NCBI RefSeq assembly: GCF_003046175.1
Contig: NZ_PZZM01000001.1
Coordinates: forward strand, 2,435,001-2,499,000
Direction: 5' to 3'
Length of the DNA stretch: 64,000 nucleotides
Source of the DNA: Bosea sp. 124
GTDB lineage: Bacteria; Pseudomonadota; Alphaproteobacteria; Rhizobiales; Beijerinckiaceae
Shown: in pieces, positions 19,233-28,984 of the stretch
Position numbering within the stretch: the first letter of the stretch is position 1
Layout of the letters: the number at the start of each line of letters is the position of its first letter
The notes under the pieces: model-generated
What the model was told of the DNA's origin: nothing
The model's input: the letters and a program-made list of their open reading frames with translations, nothing else
Database searches by the model: none
Translations under genes and position numbers: made by a program

Positions 19233-20231
19233 TTACAGTTCCGCGCGAAGCGGGCGGGCGAGCAGGCCCGTGACCGCGTCGCGCACGCCGCTGCTGCCCG
19301 CGATGATGGCCGAAACCGCTTCCGCGATCGGCATCTCCACGCCGCGGGCGCGGGCCATCTCCGCCAGGATCGAGGCGGTGAAGGCGCCTTCCGCGAGCGC
19401 GCCGCCGGCGGCGTCCGCGACGGTCCGCCCCTGCCCCAACGCCAGTCCGAAGGCGAAGTTGCGCGATTGCGGGGAGGCGCAGCTCAGGACAACGTCGCCA
19501 AGGCCCGACAGTCCCATCAGGGTCTCGCCCTGTGCGCCATAGGCCTGGCCGAAACGGCGGAGTTCCGCGAAGCCGCGCGCCACCAGTGCGGCGCGCGCGC
19601 TTTCGCCATAGCCCAGCCCGATCGCGATGCCGGCTGCGATGGCGAGCACGTTCTTGGCCGCGCCGCCGATCTCGACGCCGCGCGGGTCGGCGCTGTGATA
19701 GATGCGGAAGGCCGGCGAACTCAGCGCCTCGGCCAATGCCTGCGCGAGATCCGGATCGCCGGCTGCGAGGGTCACCGCCGTCGGCAGGCCGCGCCCGATA
19801 TCGGCGGCGAAGCTGGGCCCCGACAGGATCGCCGGCAGCGAGCCGGGCCAGGACCGCGCGACGATCTCGGTCATGAACAGCCCGCTCGCCTGCTCGATGC
19901 CCTTGGCGGCCGAGATCACCGGCCGCCCCGGGGGCAGGACCGGCGCCAGCGCGTCGCAGGCCGCCCGCAGATTCTGCGCCGGGACGCTGACGATGAGCGC
20001 ATCCGCTTCGGCGAGCGCCGCGAGCGACGCCGTCGGCGAGACCGCCTCCGGCAGGACGACGCCCGGCAGGCGCGGCGCCTGACGTGTGCGGCCGATCGCC
20101 GCGACCGTGGCCTCATCGCGCGCCCAGAGCAGGACATCGCGACCGGCCCGTGCCGCCGCGAGGGCCAGCGCCGCGCCATAGGCGCCGGCGCCGACGACGC
20201 CGATGGTCCGGAACGCCCCGACGGTGCTCAT
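19233..20231 (-). CDS. gpsA: Glycerol-3-phosphate dehydrogenase [NAD(P)+]
   Basis: A 332-residue enzyme that reduces dihydroxyacetone phosphate to sn-glycerol 3-phosphate, the backbone of phospholipids. The Rossmann loop is [14 protein letters not shown], followed by [19 protein letters not shown] and [17 protein letters not shown]. The catalytic Lys lies in [15 protein letters not shown], and the C-terminal domain contains [19 protein letters not shown]. The start overlaps the tsaD stop by 4 bp (ATGA), showing translational coupling in the order tsaD-gpsA-small ORF, a common arrangement in this order. Confidence 0.97.
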   Translation of the reverse strand: MSTVGAFRTIGVVGAGAYGAALALAAARAGRDVLLWARDEATVAAIGRTRQAPRLPGVVLPEAVSPTASLAALAEADALIVSVPAQNLRAACDALAPVLPPGRPVISAAKGIEQASGLFMTEIVARSWPGSLPAILSGPSFAADIGRGLPTAVTLAAGDPDLAQALAEALSSPAFRIYHSADPRGVEIGGAAKNVLAIAAGIAIGLGYGESARAALVARGFAELRRFGQAYGAQGETLMGLSGLGDVVLSCASPQSRNFAFGLALGQGRTVADAAGGALAEGAFTASILAEMARARGVEMPIAEAVSAIIAGSSGVRDAVTGLLARPLRAEL

Positions 20232-21301
20232 TCCTTATGCTGTTCTTCCGTGGCCGCCGCATCGCGCGGCCGGAGTTCGTCGAGCGGCCAGCGCGGCCGG
20301 GCGAGCGCGCCCATGTCGTCGACCATGCCGAGCCGCAGTCGTTCCAGCCCGGCCCAGGCGATCATCGCGCCATTGTCGCCGCAGAGCGGCAGCGGCGGCG
20401 CGACCATCGGCAGGCCGGCCTCGGTCGCGAGCCTGGTCAGGCCGCGCCGGATCGGCTGATTGGCGGCGACGCCGCCGGCGACGACCAGCGTCGAGGGCGT
20501 GATGCCGGCGGCGTTGCAGGCGCGCAGGCCCGCCCGCGTGCGGTCGACCAGCACATCGACGATCGCGGCCTGGAAGGAGGCGCAGAGATCGGCGACGTCC
20601 CGGTCCGAGAGCGGCGCGATGCGCTCGGCTACCAGCCTGACGGCGGTCTTGAGGCCCGACAACGAGAAATCGGGATTGGGCCGGCCCTGCATCGGGCGCG
20701 GGAAATCGAAGCGCTCGGGGTCGCCCTTCAGCGCCTCGCGCTCGACCGAGGGGCCGCCGGGATAGGCCAGGCCGAGCATCTTGGCGATCTTGTCGAAGGC
20801 TTCGCCGACGGCGTCGTCGATGGTGCCGCCGAGCTTGAGATAGTCGCCGACGCCGCGCACGGCCAAAAGCTGCGTATGCCCGCCCGAGACGAGCAGGAGC
20901 AGATAGGGGAAGGCGAGATCGTCCGTCAGCCGCGCCGTCAAGGCGTGAGCCTCGAGATGGTTGATCGCGATGAAGGGCCGGCCGGTGACCAGCGCGATCG
21001 CCTTGGCGGTGGTCAGGCCGACCATGACGCCGCCGACGAGACCCGGGCCCGCGGCGGCCGCGACCGCGTCGATATCGGCGGGTTTCATGCCGGCTGTCTC
21101 GAAAGCGCGGGCGACGACGCGGTCGATGGCCTCGACATGGGCGCGTGCGGCGATCTCCGGCACTACGCCGCCGAAGGCGGCATGGGCCGCGATCTGGCTC
21201 AGCACCTCGTTCGACAGGATTTTCACCTCGCCGGAGCGCTCGACCGACACGATCGCGGCCGCGGTCTCGTCACAGGTCGTCTCTATCCCCAGAACACGCA
21301 T
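20228..21301 (-). CDS. tsaD: tRNA N6-adenosine threonylcarbamoyltransferase
   Basis: A 357-residue ASKHA-fold enzyme that transfers the threonylcarbamoyl group to A37 of ANN-decoding tRNAs, together with TsaB and TsaE. Signatures are [16 protein letters not shown] at the N-terminus, the metal-binding INHLEAHAL (about residue 113), [23 protein letters not shown] and the glycine-rich [13 protein letters not shown] place the start at 21301 ([13 protein letters not shown]). The much longer open frame upstream is antisense to hemD and is not coding. It is divergent from the hemD fusion; hemC, which often lies here, is absent. Confidence 0.97.
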   Translation of the reverse strand: MRVLGIETTCDETAAAIVSVERSGEVKILSNEVLSQIAAHAAFGGVVPEIAARAHVEAIDRVVARAFETAGMKPADIDAVAAAAGPGLVGGVMVGLTTAKAIALVTGRPFIAINHLEAHALTARLTDDLAFPYLLLLVSGGHTQLLAVRGVGDYLKLGGTIDDAVGEAFDKIAKMLGLAYPGGPSVEREALKGDPERFDFPRPMQGRPNPDFSLSGLKTAVRLVAERIAPLSDRDVADLCASFQAAIVDVLVDRTRAGLRACNAAGITPSTLVVAGGVAANQPIRRGLTRLATEAGLPMVAPPLPLCGDNGAMIAWAGLERLRLGMVDDMGALARPRWPLDELRPRDAAATEEQHKE

Positions 21302-21616
21302 GATCGGTCGACAGGTCTCGGGAACGGGTGAAGGGGGCCGGGGCCGGCGGATGATCCTCCGGCGCTCTCGCACCGGAATGCCTCCGGTATAGTGCGCGAG
21401 CGCGCAGAAGGCCAAGGGCTCCGGGGAACTCGCATCTGCATCGCGGATTAGGGCAAGGGCGGTTCCGGACGACCGGGACCGCCGCATCATGGAAACATGC
21501 CGGCTTGCGCCGAGGCCCGCCACGCGGGATTGATGCGCAAGCCGCCACGTCGATGAAGCCGGCCTTTTCGAGAAGGTCCGCATGTCGACAAGGTCTGCAT
21601 GCCGAAAGGAGATCGC
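21302..21616. other. Divergent promoter region between tsaD and the hemD fusion
   Basis: This 315-bp gap carries no gene or RNA I can support. In many relatives hemC starts here; no trace of a porphobilinogen deaminase is visible in any frame. The only strong signal is the hemD ribosome site GAAAGGAGATCGC just before 21617. Confidence 0.5.
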
Positions 21617-23620
21617 ATGCGCATTCTCGTGTTCCGCCCTCCGGCCGAGGCCGAGCGCACCGCCGCGGCGATCCGCGCGCGCGGCCATGATCCGGTCGTG
21701 GCGCCGCTGTTTGCGGTCTCGCGTCTGCCGGAGCCCGCGCCTCCGGGGCCGTTCTCGGCGCTGGTCTTGACCAGCGGCAACGCCGTTCCCGCCCTCGCTG
21801 ATCTGCCGCCAGCCTGGCGGGATCTGCCAGTCTTTGCCGTCGGCGGGCGGACGGCCGCAAAGGTGCGCGAGGCTGGTTTCGAGGATGCACGCAGCGCCAA
21901 CGGCAACCGCGACGACCTCGTCGCGCTGATTCGCGGCAACCTGACCGTGCCGGCGCGGCTCCTGCTGATCGCCGGGCGCGACCGGCACGAGGATGTCGGC
22001 GACAAGTTGATGGCGGCCGGCTTCGAGGTGGCTATCTGGGCCGCCTATGCGGCCGAGGCGGTCACGGCTTTTCCTGCTCATGCGAAGGCAGCCCTGCGCG
22101 ATGGCGGCGTTGATGGCGCCCTGCATTATTCGGCACGGGGCGTGCGGACCTGCCTTTCGCTGGCGCGCGATGCTGGCGTGATGGAGCCGCTGCTCGACCT
22201 CACCCATGTCGCGCTGTCGGCGGATGTCGCGGGACCGCTGATCTCGGCCGGCGCGAGCACGGTGCTGGTCGCCGAACATCCGGAGGAGGCCGCTCTGCTG
22301 GCGGCGCTGGACCAAGTGTCCGCTCGCAATCGCCTCGGCGGGGATGTTAAAGAGGGCGCGGTCGCGCCGCCGGGCGTCGAGACGGACAAGGACGCGATGA
22401 ACGATCCCGAGACGCCGAAGAGCCAGCCGAAGAGCCCGCTCGGCGGCACATCCGGCAGCAGGTCGGGCCGGACGCCTCCGACGATCGAACTGACGGCGCA
22501 GGAAGCCGCTGCCGCCGTCGCGGTGGAGGATACGTCCATCGGCAGTGAGCCGGGAGCGGCAACGCCGGCCGGGGCCGATGTGGCGCCGGAAGCGGTTTTG
22601 CCGACGGAGGCCCTGCCACAGGAATTCGCTGGCGCGGCCGCGGCGGGCGCAGGGTCTGCAACGGCCGACGATGCGCCGCCACCCGAGCCCGCCCGCTCGC
22701 GCCTGCCGGCGCTCGCCCTGGCCGGCCTCGTCGGTGGCGTGGTCGGTGCCGGCCTCGTCATGCTGGCGCTGAGCCGGACGACCCCTGCGGTCACGCCCGA
22801 GCAGATCGCCGGGCTGCAAAGCCGCCTCGACACGCTGCAAGGTGCCGCGACCGCGCTCGAGCGCAAGGCCGCGGCCGCCTCGGAGGCTGCCGCGAAGGCC
22901 GGAGCGGCCGCCCAGGCGGCCACGGTTCGCGTCAACGAGGTCGCGGGCGCGCAGGTTCCCGAGGCCAGCGCGATCGCGGGGCTGAACGCGCAGGCGCAGC
23001 GGGCGGAGGCCGCCGCCACTGCGGTCGGCCAACAGCTCGAACGCGCGGCGGCCCGTATCGGCACGGTCGAGACCCTGGCCAAGGCGGCTGCCGCGCCGAG
23101 TCCGCAGGCGCTGGCTGCGGCGCGCATCGTGCTGGCGGAGCGGGTCCAGTCCGCGCTCGCTGCCGGCCAGGCGTTCGCTGCCGATGTCGCGGCACTTGGC
23201 AAGGGCGGCGGGTCGCCGGAACAGCTCGCGGCCCTGAACGCCGTCGCCGCAACAGGCGCCCCGACGAAGGATGCGCTGCTCGTGCAATTGCGCAGCCACC
23301 GGGCGATGTTCGCGCGCGAGATCATGCCGGCTTCGGCCGGCTGGCAGGATCGGCTGCTCGGGCTCGCCAGCCGTGTCGTCAGCATCCGCCCCGTCGGCGA
23401 TACCGGCGCGAACGATCCGGCGACGTTGCCGATGCGGCTCGAAAACGCCATTGCCAAGGGCGACATCGTTGCGGCCGCCGCTTTGTGGGGGCAGTTGCCC
23501 GAGCCGGCGCGGCGCGCCAGCGCCGATTTCGGCGGCGCCTTGCAGAAGCGGGCGGCGGCGGATGCGGCGATTGCGAAAATCGCGCAGGATGCAGTGGCCG
23601 CGCTCGGCGTGGCCGGCTGA
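21617..23620 (+). CDS. hemD: Uroporphyrinogen-III synthase fused to mitofilin (Mic60-like) membrane protein
   Basis: A 667-residue two-part protein in one uninterrupted frame. Residues 1 to about 240 are a HemD domain ([66 protein letters not shown]), which closes hydroxymethylbilane to uroporphyrinogen III. A low-complexity linker of about 120 residues leads to one transmembrane helix (about 363-388, [20 protein letters not shown]), an Ala-rich coiled coil (about 395-500) and a C-terminal mitofilin-like region (COG4223). In alphaproteobacteria Mic60 homologues bend intracytoplasmic membranes and often lie next to hemD and hemY as a separate gene. AAAGGAG precedes the ATG at 21617. hemY follows after 17 bp. 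The HemD part would face the cytoplasm and the mitofilin part the periplasm. Confidence 0.88.
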   Translation: MRILVFRPPAEAERTAAAIRARGHDPVVAPLFAVSRLPEPAPPGPFSALVLTSGNAVPALADLPPAWRDLPVFAVGGRTAAKVREAGFEDARSANGNRDDLVALIRGNLTVPARLLLIAGRDRHEDVGDKLMAAGFEVAIWAAYAAEAVTAFPAHAKAALRDGGVDGALHYSARGVRTCLSLARDAGVMEPLLDLTHVALSADVAGPLISAGASTVLVAEHPEEAALLAALDQVSARNRLGGDVKEGAVAPPGVETDKDAMNDPETPKSQPKSPLGGTSGSRSGRTPPTIELTAQEAAAAVAVEDTSIGSEPGAATPAGADVAPEAVLPTEALPQEFAGAAAAGAGSATADDAPPPEPARSRLPALALAGLVGGVVGAGLVMLALSRTTPAVTPEQIAGLQSRLDTLQGAATALERKAAAASEAAAKAGAAAQAATVRVNEVAGAQVPEASAIAGLNAQAQRAEAAATAVGQQLERAAARIGTVETLAKAAAAPSPQALAAARIVLAERVQSALAAGQAFAADVAALGKGGGSPEQLAALNAVAATGAPTKDALLVQLRSHRAMFAREIMPASAGWQDRLLGLASRVVSIRPVGDTGANDPATLPMRLENAIAKGDIVAAAALWGQLPEPARRASADFGGALQKRAAADAAIAKIAQDAVAALGVAG

Positions 23621-23637
23621 CGGAGGATTGAGGGTTC

Positions 23638-25341
23638 ATGGTTCGCGTACTGCTCTATCTCGCCGTATTCGCCTGCCTCGCGGTCGGTGCTGTCTGGCTG
23701 GCCGACCGGCCGGGCGAGGTCTCCGTGCTCTGGCAGGGCTACCGGATCGAGACCAGCGTCGCGATCGGCGCCATCGGCGTGGTCGTGCTGGCCCTGCTGG
23801 CGATGCTGGCCTGGGGCTTGCTGCGCTTCGTGCTCGGCCTGCCCTCGGCTTTCAGCTTCGCCTCGCGGTCGCGGCGCCGGGCGCGCGGCTTTGAGGCGGT
23901 GTCGCGCGGCATGGTCGCCATCGGCGCAGGCGATCCGGTTGCGGCCGGCCGTCACGCTGTGGATGCGCGCCGCTTTGCCGGCGACGAGCCGCTGACGCTG
24001 CTGCTGGAGGCGCAAGCTGCCCAGCTCTCGGGCGATCGCGGCCGGGCGGAAGCCGCCTTCAAGACGATGCTCGACAAGCCGGAGACGCGGGTGCTCGGCC
24101 TGCGCGGCCTGTTCGTCGAGGCCAAGCGCCGTGGCGACATGGCCGCCGCGCGCGCCTTTGCCGACGATGCGGTGCGGCGCTCGCCCTCGCTCGCCTGGGC
24201 CAATGACGCGCTGCTCGATTTCCACACCAGCTCGGGTGACTGGCAGGCGGCCCGCACCGCCGTCGAGCGCCGCGCGGCGCTGCGTCTCGCCGAGAAGGCC
24301 GAGGCCAAGCGGCAGCGCGCGGTTCTGCTCGCGGCGGAAGCGCTGGAAGCGCGCGGCAGCGAGCCTGAGAAGGCGCTGGCGGCCGCCCTCGAAGCGGTCA
24401 AGCTCGCGCCCGGCCTGACGCCGGCCGCAGCCCTCGCCGGGCGGATGCTCGCCGAGCGCGGCGATGTCCGCAAGGCGGTGAAGCTGCTGGAGGCCGCCTG
24501 GAAGGAGGTCTCGCATCCCGACCTCGCCGCCGCCTATCTCGATGTCCGCCCGGGCGACAGCGCGCAGGACCGGCTGGCGCGGGCCACCACGCTGGCGAAG
24601 CTGCGGCCCTCCGACCCCGAAGGCGTGCTCGCGCTGGCGGGGGCCGCGATCCATGCGCGCGACTTCGCCAAGGCGCGCGAGACACTGAAGCCGCTGCTGG
24701 CCGGCGGTGCCTCGGTGCGCGTCTGCCTGCTGATGGCGGAACTCGAGGAGGCCGAGCACGGTGCGGCCGGCCGCGTCCGGGAATGGCTGTCGCGGGCGAC
24801 ACGCGCACCGCGCGATGCCGCCTGGGTGGCGGACGGGCTGGTCTCGGATAGCTGGATGCCGGTCTCGCCGATCTCCGGGCGGCTCGACGCCTTCGTCTGG
24901 ACGGTGCCGCCGGCGACGCTCGGCAGCCATGCACCTGCGCTCGACGACGTGCTTGCCGATCTCGACGATTCGACCCCGCTGATCGAGGCCCGGGCCGAGG
25001 CGGTCGAGCCGGAGCCTGCCGTCACGGCGGTGGTCGCGCCACCTCCGCCTCCCGCGCCTCCGCCCCCTGCGGCTCCTGCGCCCGTCGTGGAACAGCCGAA
25101 GCCCGAGGCCGAGGCCAGCCCGGCGCCGCCGGCCGCGCCCGCGCCGGTCGCTGCGCCGGTGGCCGCCAGCGAGCCGAAGCCCGAACCGAAGAAGGCTGTG
25201 GCCGAGCCCGCGGCCGTGGTCGTGCCGGATGCACGCCCGAAGCCGGTGATCTTCCCGGTCGCGCATGCGCCCGACGATCCGGGCCCCGACGAGGTGCCCC
25301 CGGTCGAGGACAAGAAGGGCAAGTTCCGGCTCTTCGGCTGA
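23638..25341 (+). CDS. hemY: HemY N-terminal domain protein with TPR-like repeats
   Basis: A 567-residue inner-membrane protein. Two helices (about residues 4-22 and 40-63) flank the WLADRPGEVSVLWQGYRIET segment that defines HemY_N. A long helical region with TPR-like repeats follows (AVRRSPSLAWANDALLDFHT; AKLLEAAWKEVSHPDLAAAYLD), then a highly proline/alanine-rich tail (about 455-530). HemY is conserved next to hemD but its biochemical role is not settled; it is not the Bacillus protoporphyrinogen oxidase of the same name. A good SD (GGAGGATTGAGGG) and 17-bp spacing to the hemD fusion indicate one transcript. Confidence 0.92.
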   Translation: MVRVLLYLAVFACLAVGAVWLADRPGEVSVLWQGYRIETSVAIGAIGVVVLALLAMLAWGLLRFVLGLPSAFSFASRSRRRARGFEAVSRGMVAIGAGDPVAAGRHAVDARRFAGDEPLTLLLEAQAAQLSGDRGRAEAAFKTMLDKPETRVLGLRGLFVEAKRRGDMAAARAFADDAVRRSPSLAWANDALLDFHTSSGDWQAARTAVERRAALRLAEKAEAKRQRAVLLAAEALEARGSEPEKALAAALEAVKLAPGLTPAAALAGRMLAERGDVRKAVKLLEAAWKEVSHPDLAAAYLDVRPGDSAQDRLARATTLAKLRPSDPEGVLALAGAAIHARDFAKARETLKPLLAGGASVRVCLLMAELEEAEHGAAGRVREWLSRATRAPRDAAWVADGLVSDSWMPVSPISGRLDAFVWTVPPATLGSHAPALDDVLADLDDSTPLIEARAEAVEPEPAVTAVVAPPPPPAPPPPAAPAPVVEQPKPEAEASPAPPAAPAPVAAPVAASEPKPEPKKAVAEPAAVVVPDARPKPVIFPVAHAPDDPGPDEVPPVEDKKGKFRLFG

Positions 25342-25370
25342 GCTTTGCCATTGGATTGCCTGAACCTCTG

Positions 25371-25410
25371 CCGTCATCCCGCGCGACCGAAGGTCGTCCC
25401 GGGGTAACGG
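25371..25410. repeat. Degenerate copy of the GTCATCCCGG palindrome
   Basis: CCGTCATCCCG is followed by an internal GCGACCGAAGGTCG hairpin and then TCCCGGGGTAACGG. It resembles the perfect element at 16113-16152 but the right arm has decayed. It sits between hemY and the pseudouridine synthase gene. Confidence 0.45.
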
Positions 25411-25519
25411 CGCGTTTTCGGCTGCACCCATCGCGGGCCGTGTCGTTGCGTTTCTGGTTTCCGCCCCTTCGACGTGAAAAGGCGTGCGGCTCTCCGCTGC
25501 GCGGCCTATAGCGTCGGGC

Positions 25520-26563
25520 ATGACATCCGAAACGAACCTCGAAGCGGCGCCGGCCGGCGCCGGAATCACCCTGCATGTCGCAGCCGAACAGGCCGGCGAA
25601 CGCCTCGACAAGGCGCTCGCGATGCTGGCCAGCGAGATTTCGCGGGCGCGGCTGCAGCAGGTCATCAAGGATGGTGGCGTGCGCCTCAACGGCGTCGTCG
25701 CCAGCGACGGCAAGCGCAAGGTCGTCGAGGGCGACGAGATCGCGCTCGTCATGCCGGCGGCGCGCCCGCCCGATCCGGTTGGCCAGGACATCCCGCTCGA
25801 TGTCGTCTACGAGGACGAGCACCTGATCGTCATCGACAAGCCCGCCGGGCTCGTCGTGCATCCGGCCGGCGGGCATGAGGACGGCACGCTGGTCAACGCG
25901 CTGATCGCCCATTGCGGCGAGAGCCTTTCAGGCATCGGCGGCGTCCGCAGGCCCGGCATCGTGCACCGCCTCGACAAGGATACCAGCGGTTTGCTCGTCG
26001 TCGCGAAGAACGATCGCGCGCATCAGAAGCTCGCCAAGCAGTTCGCCGATCATGGCCGCACCGGGCCGCTGCAGCGCGCCTATTTCGCCATCGTCTGGGG
26101 CTTTCCACGCCGGGCGCATGGCACGATCACGACCCAGATCGAGCGCTCCAACAAGAACCGCGAGAAGATGATGGTGGTCGGCGAGGATCGCGGGCGCGAA
26201 GCGATCACCCACTACACCGTGGTGGAGCGCTATCCGCCGCTGCTGAAGGGTGGCGAGGAGACGGAGCCCCTGGCGAGCCTGGTCGAATGCCGGCTGGAGA
26301 CCGGGCGCACCCACCAGATCCGCGTGCATATGAGCCATCTCGGCCATCCGCTGCTGGGCGACAAGCTCTACGGTTCCGGTTTCGCGACGAAGGCCGGCCG
26401 GCTGCCGGAGGCCGCACGAGAGGCGCTGGCGGCATTGGGACGCCAGGCGCTGCATGCGGCCGTGCTGGGTTTCGAGCATCCCACCACCGGCGAGGAGATG
26501 CTGTTTGAGTCGAAGCTGCCGGCCGAATTTGCAAATCTGCAAGCTGCGCTCGCGAGGCTGTGA
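25520..26563 (+). CDS. RluA/RluD-family pseudouridine synthase
   Basis: A 347-residue enzyme that isomerises uridine in rRNA. An N-terminal S4 RNA-binding domain (about residues 25-85; ERLDKALAMLASEISRARLQ) precedes the catalytic domain, with DEHLIVIDKPAGLVVHPAGG, the active-site motif GIVHRLDKDTSGLLVVAK (Asp about 151) and the late strand ETGRTHQIRVHMSHLGHPLLG. This architecture fits RluD (23S U1911/1915/1917) best, but RluC-type targets cannot be excluded. The start at 25520 follows an upstream in-frame stretch with no homology. It precedes rpoH in the same direction by 214 bp, as in several Rhizobiales. Confidence 0.92.
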   Translation: MTSETNLEAAPAGAGITLHVAAEQAGERLDKALAMLASEISRARLQQVIKDGGVRLNGVVASDGKRKVVEGDEIALVMPAARPPDPVGQDIPLDVVYEDEHLIVIDKPAGLVVHPAGGHEDGTLVNALIAHCGESLSGIGGVRRPGIVHRLDKDTSGLLVVAKNDRAHQKLAKQFADHGRTGPLQRAYFAIVWGFPRRAHGTITTQIERSNKNREKMMVVGEDRGREAITHYTVVERYPPLLKGGEETEPLASLVECRLETGRTHQIRVHMSHLGHPLLGDKLYGSGFATKAGRLPEAAREALAALGRQALHAAVLGFEHPTTGEEMLFESKLPAEFANLQAALARL

Positions 26564-26777
26564 GCCGATCTGGCTTCGTTGCCTAGTTTCCGCCAAGCTC
26601 TGTTGGCATATAGTGGCGGTCGGATGCGGATGGCCAAGGGGGCGCCGCACATGACCGGCCCGGCACGAACCCTCGACAGGTTCCCGCGTTGGGTCCGTTC
26701 ATGACGTCCGAACCTGCGCGAAGGTTGATCGCGCGGTGGGTCTGCCGCGAAGCGGGGGCCCGACAAGGAGAACGAGC

Positions 26778-27674
26778 ATGGCGAGTGCTTCGCTGCCCGT
26801 CCTGTCCGCCGAGGGCGGACTTTCACGCTACCTCGACGAGATTCGGAAGTTCCCGATGCTGGAGCCGAATCAGGAATTCATGCTGGCCAAGCGCTGGCGG
26901 GAGCATGGCGACCGCGAGGCGGCGCACAAGCTCGTCACGTCGCATCTACGGCTCGTCGCCAAGATCGCGATGGGCTATCGCGGCTACGGCCTGCCGATCG
27001 GCGAGGTCGTCTCGGAGGGCAATGTCGGCCTGATGCAGGCCGTCAAGCGCTTCGAGCCCGACAAGGGCTTCCGGCTGGCGACCTATGCGATGTGGTGGAT
27101 CAAGGCCTCGATCCAAGAGTACATCCTGCGCTCCTGGTCGCTGGTGAAGATGGGCACCACGGCCAACCAGAAGAAGCTGTTCTTCAACCTGCGCAAGGCC
27201 AAGAGCAAGATCTCGGCACTGGGCGAGGGCGATCTGCGCCCGGACCAGGTGAAGCAGATCGCGACCAAGCTCGGCGTCAACGAGCAGGACGTCGTCGACA
27301 TGAATCGCCGTCTGGGTGGCGATGCGTCGCTGAACACGCCGCTGCGTGAGGATGGCGACGGCGAGTGGCAGGACTGGCTGGTCGACGACAGCGAGAGCCA
27401 GGAGCGGCGCCTTGCGGATTCGGAGGAAGCCGACAACCGCCATTCGGCGCTGCGCGAGGCGCTGGAGGTGCTGAATCCGCGCGAGCGGCGCATCTTCGAG
27501 GCTCGCCGCTTGGCTGACGACCCGATCACGCTCGAGCAGCTCTCCGAGGAATTCGGGGTGTCGCGCGAGCGCGTCCGCCAGATCGAGGTGCGGGCCTTCG
27601 AAAAGGTGCAGGACGCGGTCAAGAAGGCGCTGGTGCGGATTGAATCTCCGCGTGCGGCGTTGCCGGCGGCGTAG
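26778..27674 (+). CDS. rpoH: RNA polymerase sigma factor RpoH (sigma-32)
   Basis: A 298-residue alternative sigma factor for the heat-shock regulon. Region 1.2/2 spans about 20-110 (GGLSRYLDEIRKFPMLEPNQ; NVGLMQAVKRFEPDKGFRLA; TYAMWWIKASIQEYILRSWS). The RpoH box QKKLFFNLRKAKSK, specific to sigma-32, is present. Region 4.2 is LEQLSEEFGVSRERVRQIEV. AAGGAGAACGAGC provides a strong ribosome site. It is followed by an intrinsic terminator. Many Rhizobiales have a second RpoH gene elsewhere; which paralogue this is cannot be decided. Confidence 0.96.
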   Translation: MASASLPVLSAEGGLSRYLDEIRKFPMLEPNQEFMLAKRWREHGDREAAHKLVTSHLRLVAKIAMGYRGYGLPIGEVVSEGNVGLMQAVKRFEPDKGFRLATYAMWWIKASIQEYILRSWSLVKMGTTANQKKLFFNLRKAKSKISALGEGDLRPDQVKQIATKLGVNEQDVVDMNRRLGGDASLNTPLREDGDGEWQDWLVDDSESQERRLADSEEADNRHSALREALEVLNPRERRIFEARRLADDPITLEQLSEEFGVSRERVRQIEVRAFEKVQDAVKKALVRIESPRAALPAA

Positions 27675-27700
27675 CGGCTTGCCATCTCGCGAACGGCTCA

Positions 27701-27728
27701 GGGGCGCGGTTTCTCCGCGCCCCTTTTT
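27701..27728 (+). terminator. Rho-independent terminator of rpoH
   Basis: GGGGCGCGG pairs with CCGCGCCCC around a TTTCT loop and is followed by TTTTT, 27 bp after the rpoH stop. Confidence 0.9.
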
Positions 27729-27734
27729 CGTTGC

Positions 27735-28787
27735 TCAATAGAGCGCCGGCAGCGGCTGGAGCGGCAGGCGGATCGGGCCTAGATAGACGCGGCCCTCGCG
27801 CAGCACGATCGGCGGCAGAGCGGTCAGGCCCGGCGCCACGCCTGGCAGTTGTGCGCTCAGGCGCCCGCCGAGCAGGCCGCCGAGACCGGCCGCGATCCCG
27901 CCGACGGGCACACCCGCGATCTGCCGGATGCCCGCGAGCGACGCCTGAAGCTGGCCGGCTGGGCGATGGGTCTGGTCGATCAGGAACTGGCCGGTCGCCT
28001 CGATGCGGGCCGTACCCTTGACCGAGACCAGCCGCGTCACCTCGATCTGTCCGGCGGCATTGCGCCAGGCCTCGAGCGCGTCGGGGTTGAGGCCGATGCG
28101 GAAGGCTTCGCTCTGGGTCAGCGTGGCCTGGATGTCGACATCGCCGGGCTCGGTCGTGCCGAGCAGGGCATCGAGCGCGGGCAGGACAGAGCCCTTGGCG
28201 GTGATAGCGAGATCGACCGCCTGATCGGCCGCAGGCCGCGTCGGGTTGCGGCGCAGGTGGGCCTCAAGCGCCGTCGCCTGCCAGGTCTCGGGGCTGAGGC
28301 CCGGTGCGGTCAGACTGGCGCTGGGGGCCGTCAGCACCAGCGAGACCTGCTCTGGATCGCCGCTGCGATGCCTCAGGCTGGCTTCCAGCCTCGTCCAGGA
28401 GAGATCGAGTTTGCGGCCCTCGGGCAGGGTCGCCTGGAGCGGGCCGGTGATCTGGGCGATGACGAGGTTGGGCGTATAGATCTGCCCGACGGCCAGGGCT
28501 GGCCCGGTCTGGACCCTGACCTCCTCGCCCCAGCGGGCCGAGGCCAAGGCGAGCGCGCCGCAACGCAGCTCGACACGGAAGGGGAAGCCGGTGACCGCGC
28601 GGTCGGTGCAGGTCCAGCTCCGACCGAGCCCGGCCTCCTTCGCCAGCGCCGTGTCGATGGCATCGATCACGCGGCTGCGGACGACGAACCAGAAGCCGGT
28701 CCAGGCGAGGGCGGCCAGCGCCAGCAGCACGAAGGGGGCGTAGAGCCAGGCGCGACTACGGCGGCGGCCGGAAGCGGTATCGGTCAT
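27735..28787 (-). CDS. DUF2125 family protein
   Basis: A 350-residue protein with one N-terminal transmembrane anchor (about residues 13-37, AWLYAPFVLLALAALAWTGF) and a large periplasmic beta-rich domain of the DUF2125 family, common in Rhizobiales and lacking an assigned role. Marker segments are WTCTDRAVTGFPFRVELRCG near residue 60 and the C-terminal PIVLREGRVYLGPIRLPLQP. The repeated beta strands recall AsmA-like or lipid-transfer proteins, but that is only impression. The start may be 28787 or the in-frame ATG at 28802; neither has a strong SD. It is convergent with rpoH and divergent from chaC. Confidence 0.85.
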   Translation of the reverse strand: MTDTASGRRRSRAWLYAPFVLLALAALAWTGFWFVVRSRVIDAIDTALAKEAGLGRSWTCTDRAVTGFPFRVELRCGALALASARWGEEVRVQTGPALAVGQIYTPNLVIAQITGPLQATLPEGRKLDLSWTRLEASLRHRSGDPEQVSLVLTAPSASLTAPGLSPETWQATALEAHLRRNPTRPAADQAVDLAITAKGSVLPALDALLGTTEPGDVDIQATLTQSEAFRIGLNPDALEAWRNAAGQIEVTRLVSVKGTARIEATGQFLIDQTHRPAGQLQASLAGIRQIAGVPVGGIAAGLGGLLGGRLSAQLPGVAPGLTALPPIVLREGRVYLGPIRLPLQPLPALY

Positions 28788-28819
28788 GCGGTGGCGGTCC
28801 ATTGCGTTCAGGTTGTCGC

Positions 28820-28865
28820 ATTGCTCCGGCGAAAAACCGGTTCCCACTTTTTCGCGCAATGCTGT
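28820..28865. repeat. Dispersed intergenic repeat (AACCGGTTCCCAC type)
   Basis: A short AT-flanked motif containing AAAAACCGGTTCCCACTTTT and ending CGCGCAATGCT. Closely similar segments are scattered between genes in many Rhizobiales genomes. A more diverged one lies at 39539-39585. Confidence 0.5.
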
Positions 28866-28984
28866 AGGCCGGGAGATTGTTAGCTCCCGCAGGATAGGGG
28901 CGCCAGCCGGGTGGCGCGGGCGGTGCCGGACATCAAGCAGGCCGGCGGGGCCAAATTGTGGGGCGTGCGGGTTTTGGGAGCGAC

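Noticed and set aside
21302..23299. A long minus-strand open frame continuing upstream of tsaD (over 600 extra codons)
   Set aside because: It is antisense to the clearly coding hemD-mitofilin gene, is extremely Arg-rich without family motifs, and TsaD has its normal length and N-terminus when started at 21301.
22126..25791. A 1221-codon minus-strand open frame across hemD, hemY and the pseudouridine synthase
   Set aside because: High GC content gives long antisense frames. The composition (Arg/Ala/Ser runs) and lack of domains show it is the shadow of three recognised plus-strand genes.
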